Shown one piece after another: positions 17,325 to 26,484 of a stretch of 64,000 nucleotides of DNA (position 1 is the stretch's first letter; every line of letters starts with the position of its first letter). The stretch is taken from positions 1-64,000 of the forward strand of contig NZ_UQRQ01000007.1 of the NCBI RefSeq assembly GCF_900543425.1, in the 5' to 3' direction. The stretch comes from an uncultured Sanguibacteroides sp. (lineage in GTDB: Bacteria > Bacteroidota > Bacteroidia > Bacteroidales > Marinifilaceae). Position numbers and translations under genes: made by a program. The notes beneath the pieces were generated by a model, which was given only the letters and a program-made list of their open reading frames with translations, ran no database searches and had not been told where the DNA came from.

Positions 17325-18026
17325 TTGAACATGAAAATAGAAACTTTAACTACAGCTGAAGAGGCCTTACGTTCGCTAAGTGAAAAACTCATCTTTATTA
17401 TCGGACAAAGTCGGGTAAATCCGTTTCACATTGCATTATCCGGCAGTAAAACGGCACAAATGCTATTCAAAATATGGGTAAAAGAATACAAAGAACGTAT
17501 TCCCTGGGACATACTCCGTTTCTATTGGGTAGACGAGAGATGTGTCGCCCCGGATGACGATGAAAGTAACTTCAAACATGCCGAACAACTTCTTTTCCAT
17601 CCTCTGGAAATTCCCATAGACCACATTCACCGCATCTGGGGAGAACAAGATCCCAATATCGAGGCGGAACGTTACTCGGAAATGGTTAAATGGGAACTTC
17701 CCGGCTATTCCGATCTTCCCCGTTTCAACTGCATCATTCTCGGCGTAGGTACGGACGGGCATACGGCTTCTATCTTTCCGGAGTCATCCAATTTATTAAC
17801 AGATCGTCGTTGCTATGCGGTATCTCAACATCCCGTCACGGGGCAAAAACGAATCGGTATGACGGGTTCTCTTATTTTACAGGGAAAACATATTTTGGTT
17901 CCCGTTCTCGGCCCCGAAAAAAAGGAGATCATAGAGCACATTGCCCAGGGTGAAGGAAATTTTCCGGCTCTTTATATCCTTTCAAAAGCTCGTAATGCTT
18001 ATATATACACGGATCAACTATTATAA
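17325..18026 (+). CDS. 6-phosphogluconolactonase (second copy)
   Basis: A 233-residue homologue of the Pgl near 2.4 kb. It keeps FYWVDERCVAPDDDESNF (about residues 66-83) and the active-site segment ILGVGTDGHTASIFPESS (about 136-153). The N-terminal phosphate-binding loop is altered (IALSGSKTAQMLFK in place of IPGGNTP), so the substrate may differ from that of the first copy. It is a single gene ending in a good terminator and is not in an operon with sugar-phosphate enzymes. Confidence 0.82.
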   Translation: MNMKIETLTTAEEALRSLSEKLIFIIGQSRVNPFHIALSGSKTAQMLFKIWVKEYKERIPWDILRFYWVDERCVAPDDDESNFKHAEQLLFHPLEIPIDHIHRIWGEQDPNIEAERYSEMVKWELPGYSDLPRFNCIILGVGTDGHTASIFPESSNLLTDRRCYAVSQHPVTGQKRIGMTGSLILQGKHILVPVLGPEKKEIIEHIAQGEGNFPALYILSKARNAYIYTDQLL

Positions 18027-18058
18027 TTTCATCACAAAGAAAGTTTCAATATAATCGT

Positions 18059-18094
18059 ATTAACCGGGAAATAATTTTCCCGGTTAATGTTTTA
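18059..18094 (+). terminator. Rho-independent terminator of the second pgl gene
   Basis: A perfect 13-bp stem (18059-18071 with 18076-18088, ATTAACCGGGAAA and its complement) with a 4-base loop, followed by GTTTTA. It lies 33 bp after the stop codon. Confidence 0.75.
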
Positions 18095-18221
18095 TAAATC
18101 AACACGAAACATTTACTGATAGTAAATTCATGTTATTTTTCAATAATCATAAATCATTTTAAACAAAACAAAATAAAGCGTACAATCGATATACATGGAT
18201 AATATCTAAAAACAAAAAGAA

Positions 18222-18650
18222 ATGAAAAAAGTATTACAAGAATTCAAAGCTTTTGCCATGCGTGGGAATGTAGTGGATATGGCTGTCGGTATCATTATCG
18301 GAGGAGCTTTTGGCAAAATAGTTTCCTCGTTAGTCGGTGATATTCTAATGCCAGCTATCGGCTTGGCATTGGGAGGTATCAATTTCTCTCATCTAAAAAT
18401 AGTCTTAAAACAAGCTGTCCTCGATAACGGGAAGATAGTCTCCCCGGAAGTTGCTTTAACCTATGGCAATTTTATACAAGTAGTCATAGACTTTATAATC
18501 ATTGCCTTTTCTATATTTATCCTTATAAAGGTAATCAGCAAGCTATCTCAAAAGAAAGAAGAACCCCCCGCCACACCACCGGCTCCCCCTGCCGATGTCC
18601 AGCTATTAACAGAAATACGGGACCTTTTAAAAGAAAAAGAGATAAAATAA
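18222..18650 (+). CDS. mscL: Large-conductance mechanosensitive channel MscL
   Basis: A 142-residue inner-membrane channel that opens on hypo-osmotic shock. The N-terminal amphipathic segment and first helix read EFKAFAMRGNVVDMAVGIII, and the constriction region GGAFGKIVSSLVGDILMPAI is well conserved. A second helix lies at about residues 83-105. A cytoplasmic bundle follows, preceded by a Pro-rich linker (PPATPPAPPAD). Monocistronic, with its own terminator. Confidence 0.96.
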   Translation: MKKVLQEFKAFAMRGNVVDMAVGIIIGGAFGKIVSSLVGDILMPAIGLALGGINFSHLKIVLKQAVLDNGKIVSPEVALTYGNFIQVVIDFIIIAFSIFILIKVISKLSQKKEEPPATPPAPPADVQLLTEIRDLLKEKEIK

Positions 18651-18677
18651 ATTTTCATCGCCATTATTACAAAAAAA

Positions 18678-18712
18678 TACTGATCTTTATAAGCAAGATC
18701 AGTATTTTTTTT
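18678..18712 (+). terminator. Rho-independent terminator of mscL
   Basis: A 10-bp stem (TACTGATCTT, 18678-18687, with AAGATCAGTA, 18695-18704), a 7-base loop and a run of eight or nine T residues. The rest of the gap up to 18960 is AT-rich, and I see no gene in it. Confidence 0.88.
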
Positions 18713-18960
18713 GTAAAGAAACATCCATCGCACTTCCATCCGGTTACATAAAATACATATTTTTCAGAAAGCACCGCATCCCGTTTCTACATGCTATTCA
18801 GATGATTGTATTGACAATAAATAATACAATATCAAAATAGCAACAAGTTTTATTGGAAACCATAACAAGCATTATTATAATAAATATCAGCAAATATTTG
18901 CATATATAATTATTTTGTTTTTAATTTATAGAAATAAATTAACAATCTAAATGATTAGCT

Positions 18961-19389
18961 ATGAAAAAGAAAATTTTACTTATTATGATGTTATTTATAA
19001 CTCTTAGCGGGAGTTATAAAGAGGAAGTAAAAGCGGCCAGTAGTCTTGTTTTTATGGAAACTCTCTCTTCTACTGAAACACCGAAACCACCGTTTTTCCA
19101 AGTTCCTCCCCCAGAAAAGCTTACGATTGAAGAGGACGGAGTTACGACCATTACGACACTAATTACCGGAACTACACCTATCAAAGTTTACATTCGTCAC
19201 AATAACGTATCAATTATCGATAATTCAGATTATACAATAACCATAAATCAAAATATTGTAACCATTGTCATTAGTGAGACAAAAGCAAAACATGCAGGGG
19301 AATATAAAATAATAGCCACAAACAAAGTAAGCTCCGTATCAGCAATATGCACATTGACCGTTGCCAAAAAAAGTCCAATACAAGGCTAA
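18961..19389 (+). CDS. Secreted protein with one Ig-like (I-set type) domain
   Basis: A 142-residue protein. A signal peptide covers about residues 1-25, a Pro-rich linker (KPPFFQVPPPEK) follows, and then there is a single immunoglobulin-like domain (about residues 53-135). The end of the domain, HAGEYKIIATNKVSSVSAIC, is the usual I-set pattern with the Cys after the Tyr replaced (EYKI rather than EYxC), so the usual intradomain disulfide is lacking. Function unknown; probably adhesion or a surface protein fragment. It is followed by a large membrane protein gene on the same strand. Confidence 0.65.
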   Translation: MKKKILLIMMLFITLSGSYKEEVKAASSLVFMETLSSTETPKPPFFQVPPPEKLTIEEDGVTTITTLITGTTPIKVYIRHNNVSIIDNSDYTITINQNIVTIVISETKAKHAGEYKIIATNKVSSVSAICTLTVAKKSPIQG

Positions 19390-19533
19390 ACTTAATTTTC
19401 TAAAGCATTATTAAAAGAATTGTTCTATAATGGAAAAATAAGGACAATCTTTTTAAAGTATACTATATTTCTCCTTACTTTTCAGCACATAGTTAAAAAC
19501 TTATCTATTTATAAAAATTATAAAGTTAGCATC

Positions 19534-22500
19534 ATGAACAAGAACAATATCTTTATCGAGGCCGTGTACGAGTTTAAATGTTCCCGCAGGAATATTCTTT
19601 TCAGAATATTTACAATTCTATCTATCACGGGATTCGTTGTCTACCAGTTCACTCCCCTGTTTGAAAATGGTATCAACTCGATAGAAGATTTGTTCCGGTT
19701 CTCCATGGTCTGGGTATCACAAGCCTTACCCTCCTCCATCCCTTACAAGACGGCTTATTATTTTAACATCGTTCAATTGTTCTTCGTCATCGGTTTTATC
19801 GTTAACGACTCGAGAACCACCAGGTTCAGAGCCAAAGAAACCTTACACACACACCCGCTCGAAAATGACGATATCGTGATCGGAAGTTTTTTAGGGAAAT
19901 GGCTTCTCTTTACCGTGGTGAACCTTATCGTGTTTGCCATTTCCATACTGATAAACGCCGTTTTTTATCCCCGCTCTTTTGACTTGGCTCTCTATCTCTT
20001 TTACTGGCTCACGCTTAACCTACCGGCCTTGGTTTACTTCCTCGGTATCTCCTACCTCGTGATCCGGTTCGTTCGTCAACAAGGACTAAATTTGATGATT
20101 TTAATCCTCTTGCTTGGTACCATCGGTTATTATGGTGCCGATTGGTTTAACGGTTTACTCGACCCGTGCGCCAGTTATATCCCCAATATGTTTTCCGATT
20201 TCACGGGACACGTGAACTTGGGAAACTACCTGTTGCAAAGAAGTTTTATCCTGCTAACGGGTATCGGGTTCCTCGCCTTGTCGATTATTCCATACCCCAG
20301 AATTCCCAATTACCGGAAAACCTCCAAAAAAAGCCTGAACGTTGCCTTCGCTATGTTTATACTGGCATGCGGACTGGCGATCGTGTTCGCTTCCCGTCAC
20401 GGGGCAATTGACAATCAAAGGGAAGCCTACAAGCGAGTGTACGAGGAACACGGGAAACTCCCGGCCGCAAGAATCGTTCGAAACGACTTGCACGTGAAAG
20501 AGAAAAAAAACGGCAATATCGCGGTAAACAGCAGGATGGAAATCGAGAACAGAAACGTGAAAGCAATACCTCTCGTCATCTATCTCAACCCGGGACTCAA
20601 AGTCAACTCCCTCGAGATAGACGGGAAAATGGCCTCTTTCAAAAGGGAACAGCAAGCTATTGTCTCGGAGAAAAAATTAAAACCCGGGGAAAAGGTCGAG
20701 GTAGCTATCGATTACGAGGGAAACATCGAGAACGATATCTGCTTTTTAGATACGGACTCGGAAAAATACCATTCCCCGGCGATAAATAATATCGATATAT
20801 ACCGCTTCGGTTACACGCCCGCTTTTTGCGGGAAGGGGTACAAGCTGCTTACACCGGAGTGTATCTGGTACCCGGTGTGCGTGCCACCGTACGGGGAAAC
20901 CGGGATCAGGAACGTCAATTTCTCCCGCTACTCGTTACGGGTGGAACACGATCCCCGGTTGACAGCTATCTCGCAAGGAAGTACCATAAAGGAAAAGAAA
21001 GGAGAAACCACGTTCACCCTCGACCATGACATGCCGGGTATCAGCTTGTGTATCGGGAACTACAAGAAACGGGAAATCACGGTAGATTCAACCCGTATGA
21101 CACTTTATTACCTACCCAGCCACGAGTATCTTCTAAAGAAACACGACGATTTTCCGGTAGAAGACTTAAGAGAGAAATTAAAAGGCATCAAGGAGGTAAC
21201 TTTTGAAAGCGAATGTATACGAACTGCCGAATCTAAAAAAAGATCTTACTTGGGGCAAAAGAATAACTATGACCCGACACAAAAATACCCCTACCGCTGG
21301 TTCTCGCTCGTGGAGGTACCTTGTAACTTTCATTGCTTTCCCGGGATAATGCGATTGACCGGAGAGCGTGTACAGGGAGGAATAGTGTTTATACCGGAAA
21401 AAAAATATTCGTTAGAAATTTATTCTTTCGAACCTACTAAAGAAATGACAGATAGAGATATAGCAATTTTCTGGTTAAACCTGGATATTGAATTTATCAA
21501 ACAGAACGGCAGTTATGACGTGAAGCCTATGTTCAGCGGAAAAACAATGTTTATTTCCTCCCGGAAATACCCGATCATTCATGATATTTTAACCAACGTG
21601 GCACGTGGAGATTTCAAAGACAATAATTCATCCCCGATGGACGATTACCTCGCTGCCGAGTACCTGAACGGCAAGAGTTTAAAAGATGCCCTACACGATA
21701 AAAAATTATCCTCGGGCAGGTTAGGAAGTATTATCCGTAAAAAAAGTGAAGAACTATGGGCATACATCATGTTACAGGTGAAAGAAGAACAATTTCAAGA
21801 ATTTTATTTGGACTTTGCCAAGAATAACCTTTTTCAGGAAACCACCTCGGGTGAGTTTTTCCGGCAGTTTAACGATACGTTCGGATTCCGGTTAGATTCC
21901 CTCGTGGAGAATTGCTACAACGCTAATCGATTGCCCCTGCTCGATGTGCGGGATGTACGGGTCATGAAGATCACGGAAACAGACACACCCTATAGTTTGT
22001 ATAGCTTCAAGGTATTTAACCGGAGTGATGCGCCCGGACTAATCAAAACGGGAGAACACAAAGGGTGGATTATCCCACCGCACGAGGGAAGGGAAATACG
22101 GGTTCGGGGACAGCAATATTATGGAAATATCCTGCAAACACCTTTGGCTCAAAATATTCCCGCTATTGTACGTTTCAAAACAGAAGACCCGGGAAACGCC
22201 AACGTGGACACGACTACCGGGGTCCTTAAATTAGACGCATCCATGTTCCCTGCGGACAAGAAAGAGAATGAAATTATCGTGGATAACGAAGATCCCGGGT
22301 TCAAGGTGGTAAAACCGGAGAGTTTTATCACCTCTTTATTCCGAAAAGAAAAAAAACGGGAAAAATATCATGAATTTTTCACGGAAGATACCTGGTTTCT
22401 TACTATTCAAAACCATTTTTATGGCTTCCCCGTGAAAAGTGCATATTATAAAATAGCCGGTTCTGGTAAGCAAAAAGTGGAGTGGAACGTCACCTTACCG

Positions 22501-22797
22501 CGAGAGGGAAAATACGAGGTATTCTTTTACTACACGGAATTCGGTGACTCAGATTCTTTTACCATGGGTGTACCCGAAAATCTAAAGATATTACGTTCCT
22601 ATACCGTTTTCGACGGTAAAAAAGAGCAGGAAGTTATCGTCTCTTTGAGCAAAGAGAAAGAAGGGAGCTGGATATCCTTAGGAACGTTCGATTTTTCGAA
22701 AAACGCCCGGGTAACCCTAAGCGATAAGACCTTAAATAAAGACTTCCGCCAAGGACTTGTGGCCGATGCCGTGAAGTGGGTGAAAATAAAAGAATAA
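19534..22797 (+). CDS. ABC-2-type permease fused to degenerate M1-peptidase-like domain
   Basis: A 1087-residue protein; I prefer the Met at 19534 because the residues between 19420 and it look non-coding. The first 310 residues contain six or more membrane helices in an ABC-2 permease arrangement. The remainder resembles the extracytoplasmic M1 aminopeptidase fold, but the HExxH zinc motif is absent; the corresponding region reads DRDIAIFWLNLD. A final C-terminal region (about 990-1080) resembles a beta-sandwich. No ABC ATPase gene lies next to it, which is unusual. Substrate unknown. Confidence 0.65.
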   Translation: MNKNNIFIEAVYEFKCSRRNILFRIFTILSITGFVVYQFTPLFENGINSIEDLFRFSMVWVSQALPSSIPYKTAYYFNIVQLFFVIGFIVNDSRTTRFRAKETLHTHPLENDDIVIGSFLGKWLLFTVVNLIVFAISILINAVFYPRSFDLALYLFYWLTLNLPALVYFLGISYLVIRFVRQQGLNLMILILLLGTIGYYGADWFNGLLDPCASYIPNMFSDFTGHVNLGNYLLQRSFILLTGIGFLALSIIPYPRIPNYRKTSKKSLNVAFAMFILACGLAIVFASRHGAIDNQREAYKRVYEEHGKLPAARIVRNDLHVKEKKNGNIAVNSRMEIENRNVKAIPLVIYLNPGLKVNSLEIDGKMASFKREQQAIVSEKKLKPGEKVEVAIDYEGNIENDICFLDTDSEKYHSPAINNIDIYRFGYTPAFCGKGYKLLTPECIWYPVCVPPYGETGIRNVNFSRYSLRVEHDPRLTAISQGSTIKEKKGETTFTLDHDMPGISLCIGNYKKREITVDSTRMTLYYLPSHEYLLKKHDDFPVEDLREKLKGIKEVTFESECIRTAESKKRSYLGQKNNYDPTQKYPYRWFSLVEVPCNFHCFPGIMRLTGERVQGGIVFIPEKKYSLEIYSFEPTKEMTDRDIAIFWLNLDIEFIKQNGSYDVKPMFSGKTMFISSRKYPIIHDILTNVARGDFKDNNSSPMDDYLAAEYLNGKSLKDALHDKKLSSGRLGSIIRKKSEELWAYIMLQVKEEQFQEFYLDFAKNNLFQETTSGEFFRQFNDTFGFRLDSLVENCYNANRLPLLDVRDVRVMKITETDTPYSLYSFKVFNRSDAPGLIKTGEHKGWIIPPHEGREIRVRGQQYYGNILQTPLAQNIPAIVRFKTEDPGNANVDTTTGVLKLDASMFPADKKENEIIVDNEDPGFKVVKPESFITSLFRKEKKREKYHEFFTEDTWFLTIQNHFYGFPVKSAYYKIAGSGKQKVEWNVTLPREGKYEVFFYYTEFGDSDSFTMGVPENLKILRSYTVFDGKKEQEVIVSLSKEKEGSWISLGTFDFSKNARVTLSDKTLNKDFRQGLVADAVKWVKIKE

Positions 22798-22836
22798 ATT
22801 CAAGTTGACAAAAGATTAATTTAACTCCTATAATGA

Positions 22837-22893
22837 TACCCGGGGACGGTTCTTGGGTGTTATTTTTATACCTCAAGAACCGTCCCCGGGGTA
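22837..22893. repeat. REP-like palindrome
   Basis: Left arm TACCCGGGGACGGTTCTTG (22837-22855) and right arm CAAGAACCGTCCCCGGGGTA (22874-22893) are inverted copies with one extra C in the right arm, separated by 18 bp. A further partial copy, GGGACGGTTCA, follows at 22910-22920. The core GGGGACGGTTCT resembles repeats reported from many genomes that are associated with REP-type (Y1) transposases. It lies in the gap between two convergent genes and could also act as a terminator. Confidence 0.65.
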
Positions 22894-22949
22894 CAAAAAA
22901 TAACTTGACGGGACGGTTCATCTCGCAAAATCAATAAATCAATAATCAA

Positions 22950-24998
22950 TTATTTTATTTTCAATAACAACGCATTCACGGCAACTATAACCGTACTGAA
23001 TGACATCAGGACCGCCCCCAACGCAGGGCTTAAAACGATGCCGACCGGAGCAAGGATTCCTGCAGCTAAAGGAATGGCAATGATATTGTATCCTGCAGCC
23101 CACCATAAATTCTGTACCATTTTGGAAGAGGTTCTTTTTGCCAATGACAAAAAATGGATGATGTCGTAAGGATTACTTTGTACTAAAACCACATCGGCCG
23201 AATCGATAGCGACATCCGTACCTGCACCAATAGCAACACCGATATCCGCACGGACTAACGCGGGCGCATCGTTTACTCCATCGCCGACCATCATCACCTT
23301 TTCCCCTTTTTGCTGATACTCTTCGATTATCTTTTCCTTATCCCCGGGAAGTAAAGAAGCACGTACATTATCTATACCCAATGATTCGGCAATCATCATG
23401 GCCGATGCCGGATTATCACCCGTCAACATAACAGAAAGGATATTTTTTTGCCGCAAAGCTTCTATCGTTTCACGGGCTTCCGGTTTTATCCGGTCGCCCT
23501 GGGCAACCAAACCGATCACTTCTTCTTTCCACAAAAGATAACTGATCGAATTTCCTTGACGGGCCAATCGATCAAACTCGTCGGAATCATACGGGATACG
23601 ATTTGTATTTAAGTAAGTAACGGCAACAAGTTTCACGGGATTACCGTCGATCTCCCCTGTCAACCCGGTTCCCTCCATAAGAGTAACATGTTCGGCATCG
23701 GATATAGTAATATTTCTTCTGTGGGCTTCCCCTACAATTTGCTGAGCCAAAGGATGATCCGAATGAACTTCTAAGGCGGCCATCATACTTATAACCTGCT
23801 TGTCATTCCATTTACCGGAAAGACTCTTTATTTCGGTTATTCGAAAATTTCCTTCCGTCAAGGTTCCCGTTTTATCCATAGTGACCACATTTATTTTTTT
23901 GGCTTTTTCGAGAGCATTTCTATTCCGAATCAGAAGTCCACGAGTCGCACCTAAAGAGGTAGAACGAGCTACCACCAAAGGTATAGCCAATCCTAACGCG
24001 TGAGGACAAGCAATAATAAATACAGTTACCATACGAGTCAATGCCGTATTTAAATTCTGATCGATGGCCAACCAAAGAATAAAAGCAATTATTCCCACGC
24101 ACAACGCCACGTAAAAAAGAGCTTTTGCCACTTTATCGGATACGGATTCGACCCTGGACTTTTCCATCTGGGCATTACTTACCAACTCCATCACTTGGGC
24201 AAGGTAACCGGATTCCCCGGTACCCGTAACCTCTATCACAATCGTCCCGTTACCGTTCAAGGAGCCTCCTATCACAGAAGCTCCGACTCCCTTTTTCACT
24301 CCCCGGGATTCTCCCGTAACCATGGATTCATTTACTGTTGTTTCTCCCGAGACGATTTTTCCGTCCGTCGGGATCCGTTCGTTCAATTTCACCATCACCT
24401 GCTGTCCTATTTTCACCTCTTGAAGAGGAACCTCCCTCGTACTTCCATCTTGCTGTACAAGATGTACACTCCCCGGAAGTAATTCCGCCATTTTTTGTAA
24501 AGCATTCCCGGCACGTCCGACCGCCCTCATCTCAACCCAATGTCCCAGTAACATAATCACGATTAACGTGGCTAATTCCCAGAAAAACTCCATCTTATGA
24601 TCAATAGTATGCAATATATCATTTGCAATAAAAGCATATACACTATAGACATAAGACACGATGATTCCCATGGCAATCAAGGTCATCATAGCCGGACTTT
24701 TCATTTGTAACTCCATTTTTGCCCCGGATAAAAAAGGTTTACCTCCATAAAAAAACAGGAAAGAAGCCAAAACGAGCACGATCCAAGACGACCCCGGAAA
24801 CGACAATTGCCAAGAAGCACGTATACCCATCATCGGGGATAATAATAAAATCGGTACGGTTATTACAAGCGAAACCCAAAATTTTTGTTTCAAATTACCC
24901 ATATGCATCATATGACCACCCATACTATTTCCTGCCATATGACCTTTCGTATCCATTTTCATATCTTCTTTCATCGTATGATTCCGTTCCATTTTCAT
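22950..24998 (-). CDS. copB: Copper-translocating P1B-type ATPase, CopB subtype
   Basis: A 682-residue membrane pump. The N-terminus is rich in Met and His (MAGNSMGGHMMHMGN), with no CxxC metal-binding domain. The ion-binding motif is CPH (IIACPHALGLAIPLV, about residue 330), which marks the CopB (P1B-3) subgroup, rather than the CPC of CopA. Phosphorylation motif DKTGTLTEG is at about residue 375, actuator TGES at about 230 and hinge GDGVNDAPAL at about 600. A TATATTTG -7 element lies just upstream (complement of 25014-25021). Probably exports copper or silver. Confidence 0.92.
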   Translation of the reverse strand: MKMERNHTMKEDMKMDTKGHMAGNSMGGHMMHMGNLKQKFWVSLVITVPILLLSPMMGIRASWQLSFPGSSWIVLVLASFLFFYGGKPFLSGAKMELQMKSPAMMTLIAMGIIVSYVYSVYAFIANDILHTIDHKMEFFWELATLIVIMLLGHWVEMRAVGRAGNALQKMAELLPGSVHLVQQDGSTREVPLQEVKIGQQVMVKLNERIPTDGKIVSGETTVNESMVTGESRGVKKGVGASVIGGSLNGNGTIVIEVTGTGESGYLAQVMELVSNAQMEKSRVESVSDKVAKALFYVALCVGIIAFILWLAIDQNLNTALTRMVTVFIIACPHALGLAIPLVVARSTSLGATRGLLIRNRNALEKAKKINVVTMDKTGTLTEGNFRITEIKSLSGKWNDKQVISMMAALEVHSDHPLAQQIVGEAHRRNITISDAEHVTLMEGTGLTGEIDGNPVKLVAVTYLNTNRIPYDSDEFDRLARQGNSISYLLWKEEVIGLVAQGDRIKPEARETIEALRQKNILSVMLTGDNPASAMMIAESLGIDNVRASLLPGDKEKIIEEYQQKGEKVMMVGDGVNDAPALVRADIGVAIGAGTDVAIDSADVVLVQSNPYDIIHFLSLAKRTSSKMVQNLWWAAGYNIIAIPLAAGILAPVGIVLSPALGAVLMSFSTVIVAVNALLLKIK

Positions 24999-25543
24999 TC
25001 AGCTTAACAATGGCAAATATACGAGAAAAACTTTCAATAAGTGTCATTTTTTTTATAATATCACAAATATCAATCTACTTAACGTTCGAGCTACACTTCC
25101 GGAGCCATCGAAACAACAGACCTTGTGACATTTTTCAAGAATATAAAAATCATATACTTTACTATACAACAACTACTTAACAAGCTATAAAAGTAAAAGA
25201 GGAATGGTTTTAAAACGAATGATTTTTTTAGATCGCCAAAATTCTAAATATGAAGCAAAATCACTTATCTTTGCTCCGCAATTCTAAATAGTCACATTTT
25301 GAGAACAATTCTTAGACTTATACTGGTTTAATATTAGCCTCATAAACCACAGGCTAATAGTTCTTTTGTTCGAGTAGGACTACTCGGAGAGGTTTTTATA
25401 TCATCTTTATCATTCACAGTATTTTCCTTTAAGGACAATAATATTTGTTATTGTAATTACGGCTATCCCTGGTTTTGTCATAACCTGCAATACTGTGAAT
25501 CATCAGGAAATCTTAAAAAGAACATTTAAGCACAGTATAGATC
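24999..25543. other. Intergenic region between copB and the DUF1062 gene
   Basis: The minus-strand half holds the copB promoter (-7 TATATTTG, complement of 25014-25021). The 25040-25260 part is AT-rich without recognised features. A plus-strand -7 element TATCTTTG (25266-25273) begins the structured leader of the next gene. I found no credible gene. Confidence 0.5.
25274..25543 (+). ncRNA. Candidate structured 5' leader RNA of the DUF1062 gene
   Basis: About 270 nt between a -7 element (25266-25273) and the start codon contain several perfect inverted repeats. There is a 9-bp stem at 25332-25340 with 25351-25359, and a 6-bp stem at 25371-25376 with 25381-25386. A 12-bp stem (25412-25423 with 25489-25500) encloses two small hairpins (25435-25441 with 25448-25454; GGTT 25471-25474 with AACC 25482-25485). 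That outer part forms a three-way junction like those of many riboswitches. No known riboswitch class was recognised. Confidence 0.4.
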
Positions 25544-26155
25544 ATGAAAACAGAATATATATGGGAAATAAAGGTTAAAAATACTCCTACCTTAAAAAGA
25601 AAATGTAATCACTGTAATTCTAACAGGTTTTATTGCAGCGACAAATTCAGAATGAATTCTCAGAAAAAAAATATTGATGTATGGCTAATTTATAGATGTA
25701 CAAAATGCGACAGTACATACAACTTAACCATATTATCACGTTCAAAACCCGAACTAATAAAAAAAGATTTGTTTCTCAAATTTTTGGAAAACAATGAAGC
25801 CATAGCCTGGGAATATGCTTTTTCTCCCGAAACAGGAAGAAAAAATAGTGTCGAATTGGATTACAGTAGTGTCGAATACGAAATAGTACATGATATTATT
25901 TCGATAAACGACATTTTAAATTCCGACAATGAGTTTATAACATTTAAAATTCGAAATCATTTCGAGTTCGGACTAAAATTATCTTCTGTTGTCAGATTTT
26001 GCTTAGGTTTATCGGCCAATCAATTAAACCGGATGATTGAAACAAAAGCAATTTTCACTCCCGAAAATTATTCGCTAAAAAAACATAAAGTCAAAAACGG
26101 AGATATTGTACTGGTAAGCAGAGAGAAGTTAGAAGACCTATATACAACAGAATGA
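25544..26155 (+). CDS. DUF1062-family protein with N-terminal zinc ribbon
   Basis: A 203-residue cytoplasmic protein. The N-terminal part has the two Cys pairs of a zinc ribbon: KRKCNHCNSNRFYCS (about residue 19) and YRCTKCDSTYN (about 50). The C-terminal part (LSANQLNRMIETKAIFTPEN and VKNGDIVLVSREK) resembles an S4-like RNA-binding fold. This matches DUF1062, whose function is unknown. A long structured leader precedes it, and RNA-based control is possible. Confidence 0.75.
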   Translation: MKTEYIWEIKVKNTPTLKRKCNHCNSNRFYCSDKFRMNSQKKNIDVWLIYRCTKCDSTYNLTILSRSKPELIKKDLFLKFLENNEAIAWEYAFSPETGRKNSVELDYSSVEYEIVHDIISINDILNSDNEFITFKIRNHFEFGLKLSSVVRFCLGLSANQLNRMIETKAIFTPENYSLKKHKVKNGDIVLVSREKLEDLYTTE

Positions 26156-26275
26156 TACCGGAAATTGACTGAAAAACGAATACATGAACGATTAACATCC
26201 TTATCAGGTTAATAAGTCATTGCGAAGGAAACGACTTCTGTGTATTTAAAGTTTGTAGAAGGATACACAAAGCTT

Positions 26276-26397
26276 TATTTATAGGGGACAACCGTATAAA
26301 TAGAGATTGCCAACTCATCTGCTACTTCCTGGTATTTTCAGCCCTCGAGAAAACATTTCCTGAACACGACCTTTGTTTGTTCAGGTAATTCAATCAT
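26276..26397 (-). pseudogene. Degraded ECF sigma factor (region 4 remnant)
   Basis: Reading from 26397 on the minus strand gives MIELPEQTKVVFRKCFLEG, a TGA stop, and then KYQEVADELAISIYTVVPYK before the frame is lost. This is the sigma-70 region 4 signature of Bacteroidota ECF factors (LPEQ...F...EG.KYQEIADEL.IS..TV). The upstream part of the gene is missing and the frame is broken, so it is a non-functional remnant. The rest of the gap 26156-26542 contains nothing else that I recognise. Confidence 0.65.
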
Positions 26398-26484
26398 ATA
26401 CTATCATTAAACATAAATTTTGTATATATAAATAAACAATTAGTACACATAACAACTATTTTGTCCATTAAACAAGCCAATATA

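Noticed and set aside
25250..25291. 13-codon frame starting MKQNHLSLL in the DUF1062 leader
   Set aside because: It overlaps the -7 element, so it would not be transcribed as an upstream peptide from that promoter.
25274..25543. Leader RNA as a 6S RNA, tmRNA or purine riboswitch
   Set aside because: The long single hairpin of 6S, the tRNA-like end of tmRNA and the conserved junction bases of the purine riboswitch are not seen.
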